A DNA stretch of 35,837 nucleotides from Candidatus Glomeribacter gigasporarum BEG34 (GTDB taxonomy: Bacteria; Pseudomonadota; Gammaproteobacteria; Burkholderiales; Burkholderiaceae), in assembly GCF_000227585.1 (NCBI RefSeq), contig NZ_CAFB01000042.1:1-35837 (forward strand), written 5' to 3'. Positions 15,654 to 23,724 of this stretch are shown here, piece after piece (positions within the stretch are counted from its first letter, which is position 1; each line of letters starts with the position of its first letter). Under the pieces are notes generated by a model. The model was not told the DNA's origin, did no database searches, and worked only from the letters and a program-made list of their open reading frames with translations. Both the position numbers and the translations under genes were made by a program.

Positions 15654-16790
15654 ATGGCGGAACGGGATTTTTATCAAGCGCTGGGGGTCGCCAAAAACGC
15701 GAGCGATGAGGAAATCAAAAAAGCGTATCGCAAGCTCGCGATGAAGTATCACCCCGACCGCAATCCGGACAATAAAGAGGCCGAGGCGCGTTTCAAGGAA
15801 GTCAAGCACGCGTATGAAATGCTCTCCGATCCGCAAAAACGCGCCGCATACGATCAATACGGTCACGCCGGCGTCGATCCGAATATGGCGGGCATGGGCG
15901 GTGCGGGCGCGCAAAGCTTTGGCGGCTTCGCGGAAGCGTTCGGCGATATCTTTGGCGATATCTTTGGCGGCGCGGAAGGCCGCGGGCGCGCGGGCCCGGC
16001 AGGGGCGCAACGCGGCGCGGATTTGCGCACCACGCTCGATATTACGCTGGAGCAGGCGGCGCATGGCGATGAGGCCAAATTGCGCGTGCCGGGCTGGTCG
16101 AACTGTGTGAATTGTCATGGCTCAGGCGCAGCGCCCGGAACGAAGCCGCAAACCTGTCCGGGTTGCGGCGGCAGCGGCGTGGTGCGGATGGCGCAGGGCT
16201 TTTTCAGCATTCAGCAAACCTGTCCTCAATGTCATGGCAGCGGACGCTATATCGCCACGCCGTGTGCGCAATGTCATGGCGTTGGCAAAGTCAAGCAGAT
16301 TAAAACGCTGGCGGTCAATATTCCGGCGGGAATCGATGACGGCATGCGGATTCGTTCAAACGGCAATGGCGAGCCGGGCATCGGCGGCGGACCGCCGGGC
16401 GATTTATACGTTGAAATCCATTTAAAACGGCATCCGGTCTTTGAGCGCGATGGCGATGATCTGCATTGCCAGATTCCGATTGCATTCACCGTTGCTGCGC
16501 TCGGCGGCGAGATCGAAGTGCCAACGCTCGCTGGCCGTGCCCGCTTTACCGTGCCGGAAGGCACCCAGCCCGGCAAGACGTTCCGGCTGCGCGGCAAAGG
16601 GATCAAGGGTCTGCGCACCAGCGTGCCGGGTGATCTGTACGCGCATATCCAGGTCGAAACGCCGGTCAAACTGACTGAGCATCAGCGCAATCTGCTCAAG
16701 CAATTTGAACAGTCCCTGACCGAAGGCGGCGCTCGCCATAGTCCGCAAAGCAAAAGCTGGTTCGACCGCGTCAAACGGTTTTTTGAATGA
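15654..16790 (+). CDS. dnaJ: DnaJ, Hsp40 co-chaperone
   Basis: 378 aa. J domain at residues 1-70 with HPD in [12 protein letters not shown], a G/F region ([22 protein letters not shown]), and four CxxCxGxG zinc motifs ([32 protein letters not shown]). C-terminal substrate domains carry [14 protein letters not shown] and [20 protein letters not shown]. It stimulates DnaK ATP hydrolysis and delivers substrates. The start ATG 15654 is 1 nt after the dnaK stop, so it is coupled to dnaK. The last 20 bp overlap the end of the convergent MFS gene, and no terminator is visible between them. Confidence 0.98.
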   Translation: MAERDFYQALGVAKNASDEEIKKAYRKLAMKYHPDRNPDNKEAEARFKEVKHAYEMLSDPQKRAAYDQYGHAGVDPNMAGMGGAGAQSFGGFAEAFGDIFGDIFGGAEGRGRAGPAGAQRGADLRTTLDITLEQAAHGDEAKLRVPGWSNCVNCHGSGAAPGTKPQTCPGCGGSGVVRMAQGFFSIQQTCPQCHGSGRYIATPCAQCHGVGKVKQIKTLAVNIPAGIDDGMRIRSNGNGEPGIGGGPPGDLYVEIHLKRHPVFERDGDDLHCQIPIAFTVAALGGEIEVPTLAGRARFTVPEGTQPGKTFRLRGKGIKGLRTSVPGDLYAHIQVETPVKLTEHQRNLLKQFEQSLTEGGARHSPQSKSWFDRVKRFFE

Positions 16791-18069
16791 GCCATCGATT
16801 AGAAACAATCAATGCTGCGCCCAATAGTGTGATACTCGCTATCGCAAACAGCCCTGCCTGAAAGCTGCCGGTAGCCGCTTTGCTCCAGCCCATCACGGTG
16901 GGACCAGCGAAACTGCCGAGCATACCAGCGCTGCCGAGGAAAGCTATCCCGCCGGCTGTTGCATGCCCTTTCAAATCATCCGAGCATAAGGCCGTCAATA
17001 CGTTGCTGGCTGCGGACGTAAACGCCAATGTGCACGTCATGCTGAAGAGCAGCACGATCAGATGGTCTGTTGTCCAGGCTGCCAAATACATTGCGGCTGC
17101 GCCTATCAGGGTGGAACACGCGCTATGCCAGCGGCGCTCACCCATTCGGTCGGAACAAGCGCCGAGCGCAATTTTCATTGTGAATGACAGCAGCGGCGGA
17201 AAGACGGACAGCGCGCCAATCGACATCAACCCGGTTGTGCCCGCTTCCCTGAGCAGGGTGGGCAACCACAACATCACGGTATACGCAGCACACATCAAAC
17301 AAAAATAACTGAATCCGGTTTTATACAGAGACACGGGCAAATTTTTAAGCACCTGCAACAAAGAGGTGGGTTCCAGAACTTGAGAACGTGGTCCAAGCTG
17401 CGCAATCAGCACTGACTTTTCGCCGGCGGACAACCAGGACGCAGACGCAGGGGCGTCGTCGAGCTTTAAAAAGATCAGGATGCCTAAGCCAAAGCACAGC
17501 AGAGCTTGCAGTAGAAATAGCCATTTCCAGCCTGCCAGGCCCGCGGCGCCCGCCAGGCGGGTCATGATCCAGGCGGATAATGGGCCGCTGATGATTCCCG
17601 CAATACTGGGCGCGCAGGAAAATAACGCGAGCGTCCGCCCCATTCTGGAAGGGGGCAGCCAGCGGCTAAAGTAGGCCATTGCACCCGAAGTGCAGCCTGC
17701 TTCGAAAATACCGAACAGAAAACGCAGCAGTGCAAAGGCGTATGCTCCGGATATCCAAAGCAGTGCGATTGAACCCAAACCATATAACGCCATCGCCCGG
17801 CTGAGGGTGCGGCGTAAGCCAATTCGGATCGACCGCAGGCTGCTGGGTATATCAAAGAGCATATTAGCAATAAAGAAGAGGCTTGCCCCCAATCCGTAAG
17901 CAGCATCACTTATCCCAATATCATGCTGCATCTGAAGTTTTGCGAAGCTGATATTGCTGATATCCAGCGCGCAGACGAAATACATTAGGGTTGGCAACAG
18001 CAGAATATGCCAACTGACTTTCCGATAGAGCGCGCGTGTTACGTCCGTTGCGGTTATTGCCGCGGGCAT
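16771..18069 (-). CDS. Major facilitator superfamily transporter (anion:cation symporter-like)
   Basis: 432 aa with 12 predicted membrane segments. The sequence resembles the ACS subfamily: [49 protein letters not shown], the loop between TM2 and TM3 with [16 protein letters not shown], and [33 protein letters not shown] 18069 has GGGAG 5 nt upstream. Substrate unknown; ACS members usually import organic anions. It lies downstream of the SagB-type gene on the same strand; without the intervening family B element the two would be about 60-70 bp apart, so they probably formed one operon. The 3' end overlaps dnaJ by 20 bp in convergent orientation. An exporter role for a modified peptide is only inference from position. 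Confidence 0.85.
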   Translation of the reverse strand: MPAAITATDVTRALYRKVSWHILLLPTLMYFVCALDISNISFAKLQMQHDIGISDAAYGLGASLFFIANMLFDIPSSLRSIRIGLRRTLSRAMALYGLGSIALLWISGAYAFALLRFLFGIFEAGCTSGAMAYFSRWLPPSRMGRTLALFSCAPSIAGIISGPLSAWIMTRLAGAAGLAGWKWLFLLQALLCFGLGILIFLKLDDAPASASWLSAGEKSVLIAQLGPRSQVLEPTSLLQVLKNLPVSLYKTGFSYFCLMCAAYTVMLWLPTLLREAGTTGLMSIGALSVFPPLLSFTMKIALGACSDRMGERRWHSACSTLIGAAAMYLAAWTTDHLIVLLFSMTCTLAFTSAASNVLTALCSDDLKGHATAGGIAFLGSAGMLGSFAGPTVMGWSKAATGSFQAGLFAIASITLLGAALIVSNRWLIQKTV

Positions 18070-18123
18070 GGAATCTCCCGGACAGAGATGATTTGATCAG
18101 ACAAAGGTGAGTCAGCCTGCCTC

Positions 18124-18417
18124 TAAGAACCTGTTCACGATCTGTAGCGAGCGCCTGGAAGCCTTGGAGGGCCCGCCGGAACGCTGCCCGAGGGACCCGC
18201 GAAGCGGGATCGGTTTGTTGCGGCGGGCCACAAGCCGCGCGGCAACCCGGCGGGCAGTGCGCCGCTCCGGGGTCGCCTCCATCGCAAAGCGAGGCAGACC
18301 TGCTCCGCCCTGCGCGGCGCAGCGCAGGAACCGGAGCATATTTGATATATGTGAGGATTCCGAGCACCGCCCGACACAGGCTCACGGGCGCGCAGTAAGA
18401 TCGTGAACAGGTTCTGA
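18124..18417. mobile_element. Family B element, long form, between the SagB-type and MFS genes
   Basis: Element 18127-18414 with GAACCTGTTCACGATCT and AGATCGTGAACAGGTTC ends; flanks TAA (18124-18126) and TGA (18415-18417), one base diverged from a perfect TNA duplication. The interior includes the hairpin GACCCGCGAAGCGGGATC and the core shared with family A. The SagB-type gene ends inside it, taking about 11 codons from the element. Confidence 0.85.
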
Positions 18418-19524
18418 CGTTGGCGGCTGCATTCTGGACTGCAGGATGGAGAACTGATTTCGAGAGAGTGGCCCAGAACCACGTCCCGCGCCGACAAAGA
18501 ACATCGCCGATTCGCGTTCAGTATCCAGGCGCAGCAGCGGATTGACCTCTGCATCAATGAAATGTCCGGCAGGCCAGGACTGGACATTTTGCGCCGCGCA
18601 TATAAGCTGGAAGGTCTGAATTAGGCAACCGATATCGAGCAGTGCGACCCGATACGCTCTGGAATGCGGGTACTTCCACCACAGCTTATGGAATCTGGAG
18701 ACGATAAAAATGCCATACGCCAGATCATTAGCGAAGTTTTGCTGGCCCAGCAAAGGGCCTAGCAATGCAGGGTCAAAACTGTCCTGAACGACAGATAATT
18801 TGTGTTGGTGTGAGCGGTAATGATAAACGCCCGGCGCTAATCCCCGGATACGCAATGCCACCAGATAGGGTTCGCTGGTTTGCAGTGAACCGCCGGACGG
18901 GGATGTTCGCCGATAGCCGATGGGGAGTAGGCCCTGCGTTTCCATATCGTAACGCTTGTCACCATGTACTGCGCCGAACGTTGCCCACAGCGCGGTGGAC
19001 ACTTGCCTGAGCTCAAGCGGCTCCGCATCAAAAGCGCGGCATGTGTTCCGTGCGCGCAGCGCATCCGCCAGCGTGGTTGCACTCAGACGCGCCATATCTG
19101 CATCGGGTAATGGAACCGTCTGTCCGGGTAATTCCAGATGCATCGGGGGCGCTTTGTCGGCAATCGCGGCGCAATAATCCACATATTCCTGCGCACCATC
19201 CTCAGTGCGTAAAGGCTCGCCGGGTTTTAAATCAATTTGAGTGCCTCGATGAAAAATACGGGACAAACAATCCCATCCCCATTGCTCAGGGTATCGAGCA
19301 TTGAGAACCCCAGAGGATTGAAGCGTTTGATCGATCTCTGAATCTGTGGGTTCTGCGCCTGAACAGAGCGCAATCAGCCGTTCAAGATGCGGGTCGTCGA
19401 TTTCAAATTGCGTGTGGTGCGCATAATCCCAGACAATGACTTTTCCGTCCACAATCCTCAGGAAGAGTTCTGGCGTCATTGGCTGGGCAGCGAGTAGAGT
19501 GGCAGAAGATTCAATAGATATCAA
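18382..19524 (-). CDS. SagB-type dehydrogenase (nitroreductase-like, peptide maturation)
   Basis: 380 aa from TTG 19524; ATG 19479 is an alternative. The N-terminal 110 residues (LFLRIVDGKVIVWDYAHHTQF, WGWDCLSRIFHRGTQ) form an extra domain typical of SagB-type proteins. The C-terminal flavin oxidoreductase domain shows RARNTCRAFDAEPLELRQVS, TSPSGGSLQTSEPYLVALR, GLAPGVYHYRSHQHKLSV, DIGCLIQTFQLICAAQNVQ and the FVGAGRG ending. SagB-type FMN enzymes oxidise azolines to azoles in thiazole/oxazole-modified peptides, though many homologues lack a known partner. No YcaO cyclodehydratase is in the window. Upstream are a 12-bp hairpin and a 22-codon peptide gene. The last ~11 residues come from a family B element. 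The family is firm; the substrate is unknown. Confidence 0.82.
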   Translation of the reverse strand: MISIESSATLLAAQPMTPELFLRIVDGKVIVWDYAHHTQFEIDDPHLERLIALCSGAEPTDSEIDQTLQSSGVLNARYPEQWGWDCLSRIFHRGTQIDLKPGEPLRTEDGAQEYVDYCAAIADKAPPMHLELPGQTVPLPDADMARLSATTLADALRARNTCRAFDAEPLELRQVSTALWATFGAVHGDKRYDMETQGLLPIGYRRTSPSGGSLQTSEPYLVALRIRGLAPGVYHYRSHQHKLSVVQDSFDPALLGPLLGQQNFANDLAYGIFIVSRFHKLWWKYPHSRAYRVALLDIGCLIQTFQLICAAQNVQSWPAGHFIDAEVNPLLRLDTERESAMFFVGAGRGSGPLSRNQFSILQSRMQPPTSEPVHDLTARP

Positions 19525-19553
19525 CGCCCGATACAGGAGCGCTGTATCGGGCG
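19525..19553 (-). terminator. Perfect 12-bp hairpin between peptide gene and SagB-type gene (attenuator-like)
   Basis: Arms CGCCCGATACAG (19525-19536) and CTGTATCGGGCG (19542-19553) with a 5-nt loop, no mismatch. On the transcribed strand it is followed by TTGATATCTATTG, a poor U-tract. It could be a leaky terminator or processing site separating a highly expressed small gene from its enzyme gene, as is common behind peptide precursor genes. Its 3' arm abuts the TTG 19524 start. Confidence 0.65.
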
Positions 19554-19567
19554 CGCTCAGTCAGAAA

Positions 19568-19636
19568 TCAGGCTGGATGTACAGCAAGAATGTTTTCAAA
19601 CAGTGAGTGAGTTGCTTCGAGATTCACTTGTGTCAT
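19568..19636 (-). CDS. 22-residue peptide gene, candidate RiPP precursor or leader peptide
   Basis: ATG 19636 has a textbook ribosome site, AGGAG with 6-nt spacing (19643-19647). The peptide begins MTQVNLEATH and ends ENILAVHPA, 22 residues in all, and stops 43 bp before the SagB-type start with a 12-bp hairpin between. The frame is also open upstream to TTG 19756 (62 aa in total), but those starts lack a ribosome site. Its position matches a short precursor for a peptide-maturation enzyme. It has no Cys, only one Ser and two Thr, so classical azole formation would have few targets. It has no runs of one amino acid, which argues against a classical attenuation leader. I recognise no homologue. 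Confidence 0.5.
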   Translation of the reverse strand: MTQVNLEATHSLFENILAVHPA

Positions 19637-19760
19637 CTTGGTCTCCTGAATAAAGTGGAGTACGTACGGGCCGATGCGGCCCAATTCCAATATGAGTTCA
19701 CTTGTATCGGGACGCAATAGGGTGAAGACCTTATATGAAACCTGCACCACACGCAATCGT

Positions 19761-21656
19761 TCACACGGCGCCTGTTTTCGTCCTGTTCGACGATTGCAAT
19801 GCCCGTCCGGATGCGCCTTCCAGCGCAGGCTTTGCCGCGTCCAGAGTTCTCAAAAACCGCTCACTCGACTGATCGCCGACCACGCGCAACCCAGGCATTT
19901 CATTGCCTTGGATATCAAAAAAGAGGAGGGCGGGCGGCCCGTAGATGCCAAAGCGTTTCAGCAATGCGCGACTGTCCGCGTTATAAGCCGTCACATCGAC
20001 CCGCAATCGCGTCCATTGCGCCAGACGCGCCTGCACCCGCGCATCGCTGAAGGTGGTCGATTCCATTTCGCGGCAACTGGCGCACCAGTCGGCGTAAAAA
20101 TCCAGCAATACAGGTTGTTTGCTGCGCTTTAAGGCGCGCTCGAATTCCTCCACGGTCTGGATGCGCTTGAAGTCCAGAGGGGCGGACTGTTCCTGCGCAT
20201 TGCCCGCGTGGTTCCCAAATACGCGCAGCGGATAGCGCACATCGCGGGAACCGGCGGCAACGCCCGCCGCCAGCGCGATGGCCCACATCGCGCATAACCC
20301 GCCCGCGCTCTGTCCAACCCGTCGCCAGGCGCGCGCGCGCGCAGAGGTTTCCGTTTGAGCATCCGGCTGAAACTCAAATACATGGAGCATAAAGGCTGCG
20401 CATATGAGATAGAACGCCGCCAATAGCATCGCAATACGCGGCAAGTGCGGGAAAAGCAGATCAACGGCTGCGATACCAAGCAATAGTCCAAAAGCGCGCT
20501 TGACGTCCTCCATCCAGCGGCCCGCGCGCGGCAGCAATGCGCCTGCGCCCGCGCCGACGATCAGCAGCGGCGCGCCCATCCCCAGAGTCATCAGGAACAG
20601 CGCAGCGCCGCCGAATGCCACACTGCCGGTTTGCGCGATAAAAGCGAGAATGCCGAACAACGGCGCGCTCATACATGCGCCCACCGCCAGTGCCGAGAGC
20701 ATGCCCATTCCAAATACGGCCATGATTTTTCCGCCCGACAGCCTCTGCTGAAGCGCGCTGACGCGGCTCAGCCAGCGCTGCGGCAAAGTCAGCTCAAAGC
20801 ATCCAAACAGGGAGAATGCAAACACGCACAGCAATAATGCAAAAACGCCGACCACCCAGGGATTTTGCAACCACAGGCCAAGGCTGTAGCCGGTCAGCGC
20901 GGCCGCAATTCCCAGCGCGGTATACACGGCCGCCATGCCCAATACATAGGTCAGCGACAGGCACAGTCCGCGCCGGCGGTTCAATGCCGCGCCTTCGCCT
21001 GCAATAAGCGCGGAAAGGATGGGGATCATCGGCAGCGAACACGGCAACAGACTGAGTGCGATGCCGATGAATACAAAAAGGGGAAGCGCAACGAATCCGC
21101 TGCGCTCTTTGAGCAGTGTCTGAATATTGTCCAGGCGATAGAGCCTGGACAGGCCGCTGGCGGGCTCAACCTCAGACTGAACCGCCGTTGAGGCCTGCGG
21201 TTTGGGGAGTGCATCCGTCTTGGACTGCAACGCCGCCCTCTGGACCCGAACGCGATGCTCGATAGGCGGATAACAGACGCCTTGCTGAATTTCGCATCCT
21301 TGCGAGGTGACGATCAGATCAAAGGGCGCCCTTGCCTGTATCACAGGAAGCAGAACCCTCAGCTTGCCCTGATAAGTCTCGACATTCTTTTGAAAATTGT
21401 CGTCAAACTTGATCTGACCCTTTGGCAATACCGGCGCGCCGAGCGTTGCGCTGCCGCGCGCCACGGTAAATGCGAAAGGCTCGCGGTACAGAATATAGCC
21501 ATCGGCAATGGAAAAATGCAGTTCGACGGCGCCCGCGCGCTCAATGGCGCTAAACCTGAAAGCGAGCTCCGGGGGCAGCGGCGCGCGGATTGCGCGCGCC
21601 GCGCTATGGTGCAAAAGCGCGCACAGGATGAGAAGCGGCGGCGCCGCAAGGCGCAT
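19761..21656 (-). CDS. dsbD: DsbD, thiol:disulfide interchange protein
   Basis: 631 aa from ATG 21656. A signal peptide (LLILCALLHHSAARA) leads into the periplasmic nDsbD domain with the redox pair in SQGCEIQQGVCYPP. A membrane domain of about eight segments follows, with Cys in LLPCSLPMIPILSALIAGEG and VGACMSAPLFGI. The C-terminal thioredoxin domain has WCASC in LLDFYADWCASCREMESTTF. It passes electrons from cytoplasmic thioredoxin to periplasmic substrates. The longer frame from GTG 21689 starts inside a family B element and would add element-encoded MNRFL; ATG 21656 just before the signal peptide is preferred. The element ends about 20 bp upstream of the ATG and probably separates the gene from its native promoter. 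Confidence 0.94.
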   Translation of the reverse strand: MRLAAPPLLILCALLHHSAARAIRAPLPPELAFRFSAIERAGAVELHFSIADGYILYREPFAFTVARGSATLGAPVLPKGQIKFDDNFQKNVETYQGKLRVLLPVIQARAPFDLIVTSQGCEIQQGVCYPPIEHRVRVQRAALQSKTDALPKPQASTAVQSEVEPASGLSRLYRLDNIQTLLKERSGFVALPLFVFIGIALSLLPCSLPMIPILSALIAGEGAALNRRRGLCLSLTYVLGMAAVYTALGIAAALTGYSLGLWLQNPWVVGVFALLLCVFAFSLFGCFELTLPQRWLSRVSALQQRLSGGKIMAVFGMGMLSALAVGACMSAPLFGILAFIAQTGSVAFGGAALFLMTLGMGAPLLIVGAGAGALLPRAGRWMEDVKRAFGLLLGIAAVDLLFPHLPRIAMLLAAFYLICAAFMLHVFEFQPDAQTETSARARAWRRVGQSAGGLCAMWAIALAAGVAAGSRDVRYPLRVFGNHAGNAQEQSAPLDFKRIQTVEEFERALKRSKQPVLLDFYADWCASCREMESTTFSDARVQARLAQWTRLRVDVTAYNADSRALLKRFGIYGPPALLFFDIQGNEMPGLRVVGDQSSERFLRTLDAAKPALEGASGRALQSSNRTKTGAV

Positions 21657-21674
21657 GATGGACAGGAAGCCCCG

Positions 21675-21968
21675 TAAGAACCTGTTCACGATCTTACTGC
21701 GCGCCCGTGAGCCTGCGTCGGGCGGTGCTCGGAATCCTCACATATGATGTATATGCTCCGGTTCCTGCGCTGCGCCGCGCAGGGCGGAGCAGGTCTGCCT
21801 CGCTTTGCGATGGAGGCGACCCCGGAGCGGCGCACTGCCCGCCGGGTTGCCGCGCGGCTTGTGGCCCGCCTTCACGGCCCGATCCCGCTTCGCGGGTCCC
21901 TCGGGCAGCGTTCCGGCGGGCCCTCCTTGGCTGACAGGCGCTCGTCACAGATCGTGAACAGGTTCTAA
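21675..21968. mobile_element. Family B element, long form, upstream of dsbD
   Basis: Element 21678-21965 flanked by perfect TAA duplications (21675-21677 and 21966-21968), with GAACCTGTTCACGATCT-type ends. The interior matches the copies at 18124 and 26310. It lies between dsbD and the end of glnA. Open frames of about 75 codons inside are repeated in each copy but are not recognisable proteins. Confidence 0.88.
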
Positions 21969-22007
21969 GCATTGCATTTCAATCTGGAAAGCTGACGGCC
22001 AAGAAGT

Positions 22008-22034
22008 TAGAAGTCATTGATGAAATGACTTCTA
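22008..22034 (-). terminator. Hairpin at the glnA stop codon, probable terminator
   Basis: TAGAAGTCATT (22008-22018) and AATGACTTCTA (22024-22034) pair over 11 bp with a 5-nt loop. The glnA stop TAG (22034-22032) is the base of the stem. The sequence after it on the minus strand, AACTTCTTGG, has only a weak U-tract, so termination may be partial. Confidence 0.5.
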
Positions 22035-23446
22035 CAAAGAATAATACATCTCAAACTCGATTGGATGCGTCGTTGCCCTGAGGCGCGTGACTTCCGCCCT
22101 CTTCATTTCAATATAGCCGTCAATCAGATCATCATTGAATACGCCGCCGCGCGTCAGAAATTCGCGGTCTTGATCGAGGCAGTCAAGCGCCTGTTCAAGA
22201 CTGGAGCATACCGTCGCCATCTTGCGATCTTCTTCAGGGGAGAGTGCATACAGGTTTTTGTCTGCTGCTTCGCCTGGATGGATTTTGTTCTGCACCCCAT
22301 CGAGTCCGGCCATCAATAAGGCGGAGAATGCCAGATATGGGTTGGCCAGCGGGTCCGGAAAGCGCGTTTCAATCCGGCGCGCCTGCGCATTGGATACATA
22401 GGGAATCCGGATGGATGCGGAACGGTTGCGCGCTGAGTACGCGAGCTTGACCGGCGCTTCAAAACCGGGCACCAGACGTTTGTATGAATTGGTTGTGGGA
22501 TTTGTAATCGCATTTAGAGCGCGCGCGTGCCGGATAATGCCGCCGATATAGTGGAGCGCGAACTCTGCAGGCCCGCGTAGCCTTCTCCTGCGAAGAGGTT
22601 GCGCCCGTCTTTCCATACCGATTGATGGACGTGCATGCCTGAACCATTATCGCCAACGACTGGCTTGGGCATAAAGGTGGCTGTTTTGCCATAAGAGTGC
22701 GCAACGTTATGCACCACATATTTAAAAATCTGCGTCCAGTCGGCGCGCTGCGTTAAAGTAGAAAATTTTGTGCCGACTTCATTTTGACCGCATCCCGCGA
22801 CCTCATGATGATGCAGTTCGACGGGTACGCCGATCCGTTCCAGAATCAGACCTATTTCGCTGCGCAGCTCCTGAAAGGAATCCACCGGCGCAACCGGAAA
22901 ATAACCGCCCTTAACGCTGGGACGATGGCCGGTATTTCCCTGTTCAAATTTCTTCCCGGATGACCACGAGGCTTCTTCAGAGTCGATGCGGACAAAAGCG
23001 CCGGACATCTCAACGCCCCAGCGCACCGAATCAAAGATAAAGAATTCCGGTTCAGGGCCAAAATACGCGGCATCGCCCAGGCCGCTTTCCTTGAGATACT
23101 GTTCCGCGCGCTTTGCCAGAGAACGCGGGTCGCGCGCATAACTCAGGCCGCTACCCGGTTCGACCACGTCGCACCGCAATACAAGCGTGGATTCTTCGTA
23201 GAAGGGATCGATATAAGTGGCATTTGCATCCGGTATCAAGGTCATATCGGATTCTTCAATACTTTTCCAGCCGCTGATAGAAGAACCGTCAAAGGTATGC
23301 CCATTTCTGAATTTATCCTCATCCAGAGCGGCGGCTGGAAAGGAAAGATGCTGTTCCTTGCCGCGCGTATCGGTGAAACGTAAATCCACAAATTTGATGT
23401 TCTCGTCTTTTACAAGCCGAATCATGTCGGCCACGTTTTTATTCAT
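22032..23446 (-). pseudogene. glnA: Glutamine synthetase type I, interrupted by a one-base frameshift
   Basis: Reads as glutamine synthetase along its whole length, but in two frames. Frame 1 (23446 to about 22568) has [69 protein letters not shown], and ends GYAGLQ. Frame 2 (from 22565) continues [20 protein letters not shown] through [30 protein letters not shown], the adenylylation-site segment [11 protein letters not shown] and the terminal FEMYYSL. One base is missing near 22566-22567. Everything else is well conserved, so the lesion is recent or a sequencing error. If real, the product lacks the C-terminal half of the active site. ATG 23446 follows AGGAGCAGGA. It normally makes glutamine from glutamate and ammonia. 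Confidence 0.9.
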
Positions 23447-23597
23447 TCCTGCTCCTGTTGTTTTATGCGCTTGAATGCGCTACAAATGGCCGCTAGCCTA
23501 TCAAACAAGCGCGTCTATCTTCATTATGTTTTCTTTAATTCAATGCGTCTCTTTCAGTTTCTTGCTTTCTCTTTCTGTATCTTGGGCGCGAACGCGC

Positions 23598-23603
23598 TAC
23601 AAT
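23598..23603 (+). promoter_or_regulatory. Candidate -10 element for coxA
   Basis: GCGCTACAATTTT carries TACAAT, a good sigma70 -10 and a form common upstream of Burkholderia genes. The -35 region is weak (around 23575-23580). The family A element at 23631-23706 lies between this site and coxA, in the 5' leader. Confidence 0.35.
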
Positions 23604-23630
23604 TTTCAGCGAAGCGGTGAATCCGCGCTC

Positions 23631-23706
23631 TAGAGCATTTTTCAGCAGGATCGCTCTAGAAGCGCGCGCGAAGCGACACAGGGCAAGCCACTGAAAAATG
23701 CTCTGA
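23631..23706. mobile_element. Family A element, shortest form, in the coxA leader
   Basis: TAGAGCATTTTTCAG (23631-23645) and CTGAAAAATGCTCT (23691-23704) ends, 76 bp in total, with the right TA changed to GA. The interior keeps GCGAAGCGACACAGGG and GCAAGCCA of other A copies but has lost the middle. It would fold into a hairpin 19 bp upstream of coxA, whose ribosome site AGGAG (23713-23717) remains intact. Confidence 0.8.
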
Positions 23707-23724
23707 AGAATCAGGAGAGTTAGA

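Noticed and set aside
19640-19756. Upstream extension of the 22-residue peptide to a 62-residue protein from TTG 19756
   Set aside because: The upstream starts have no ribosome site, whereas ATG 19636 has an ideal one. The extension remains possible, so it is mentioned but not called.
21744-21968. Open frames of about 75-100 codons in family B copies (also near 18112-18406 and 26290-26603)
   Set aside because: They recur because the element is repeated, change frame between copies through small differences, lack ribosome sites and resemble no protein.
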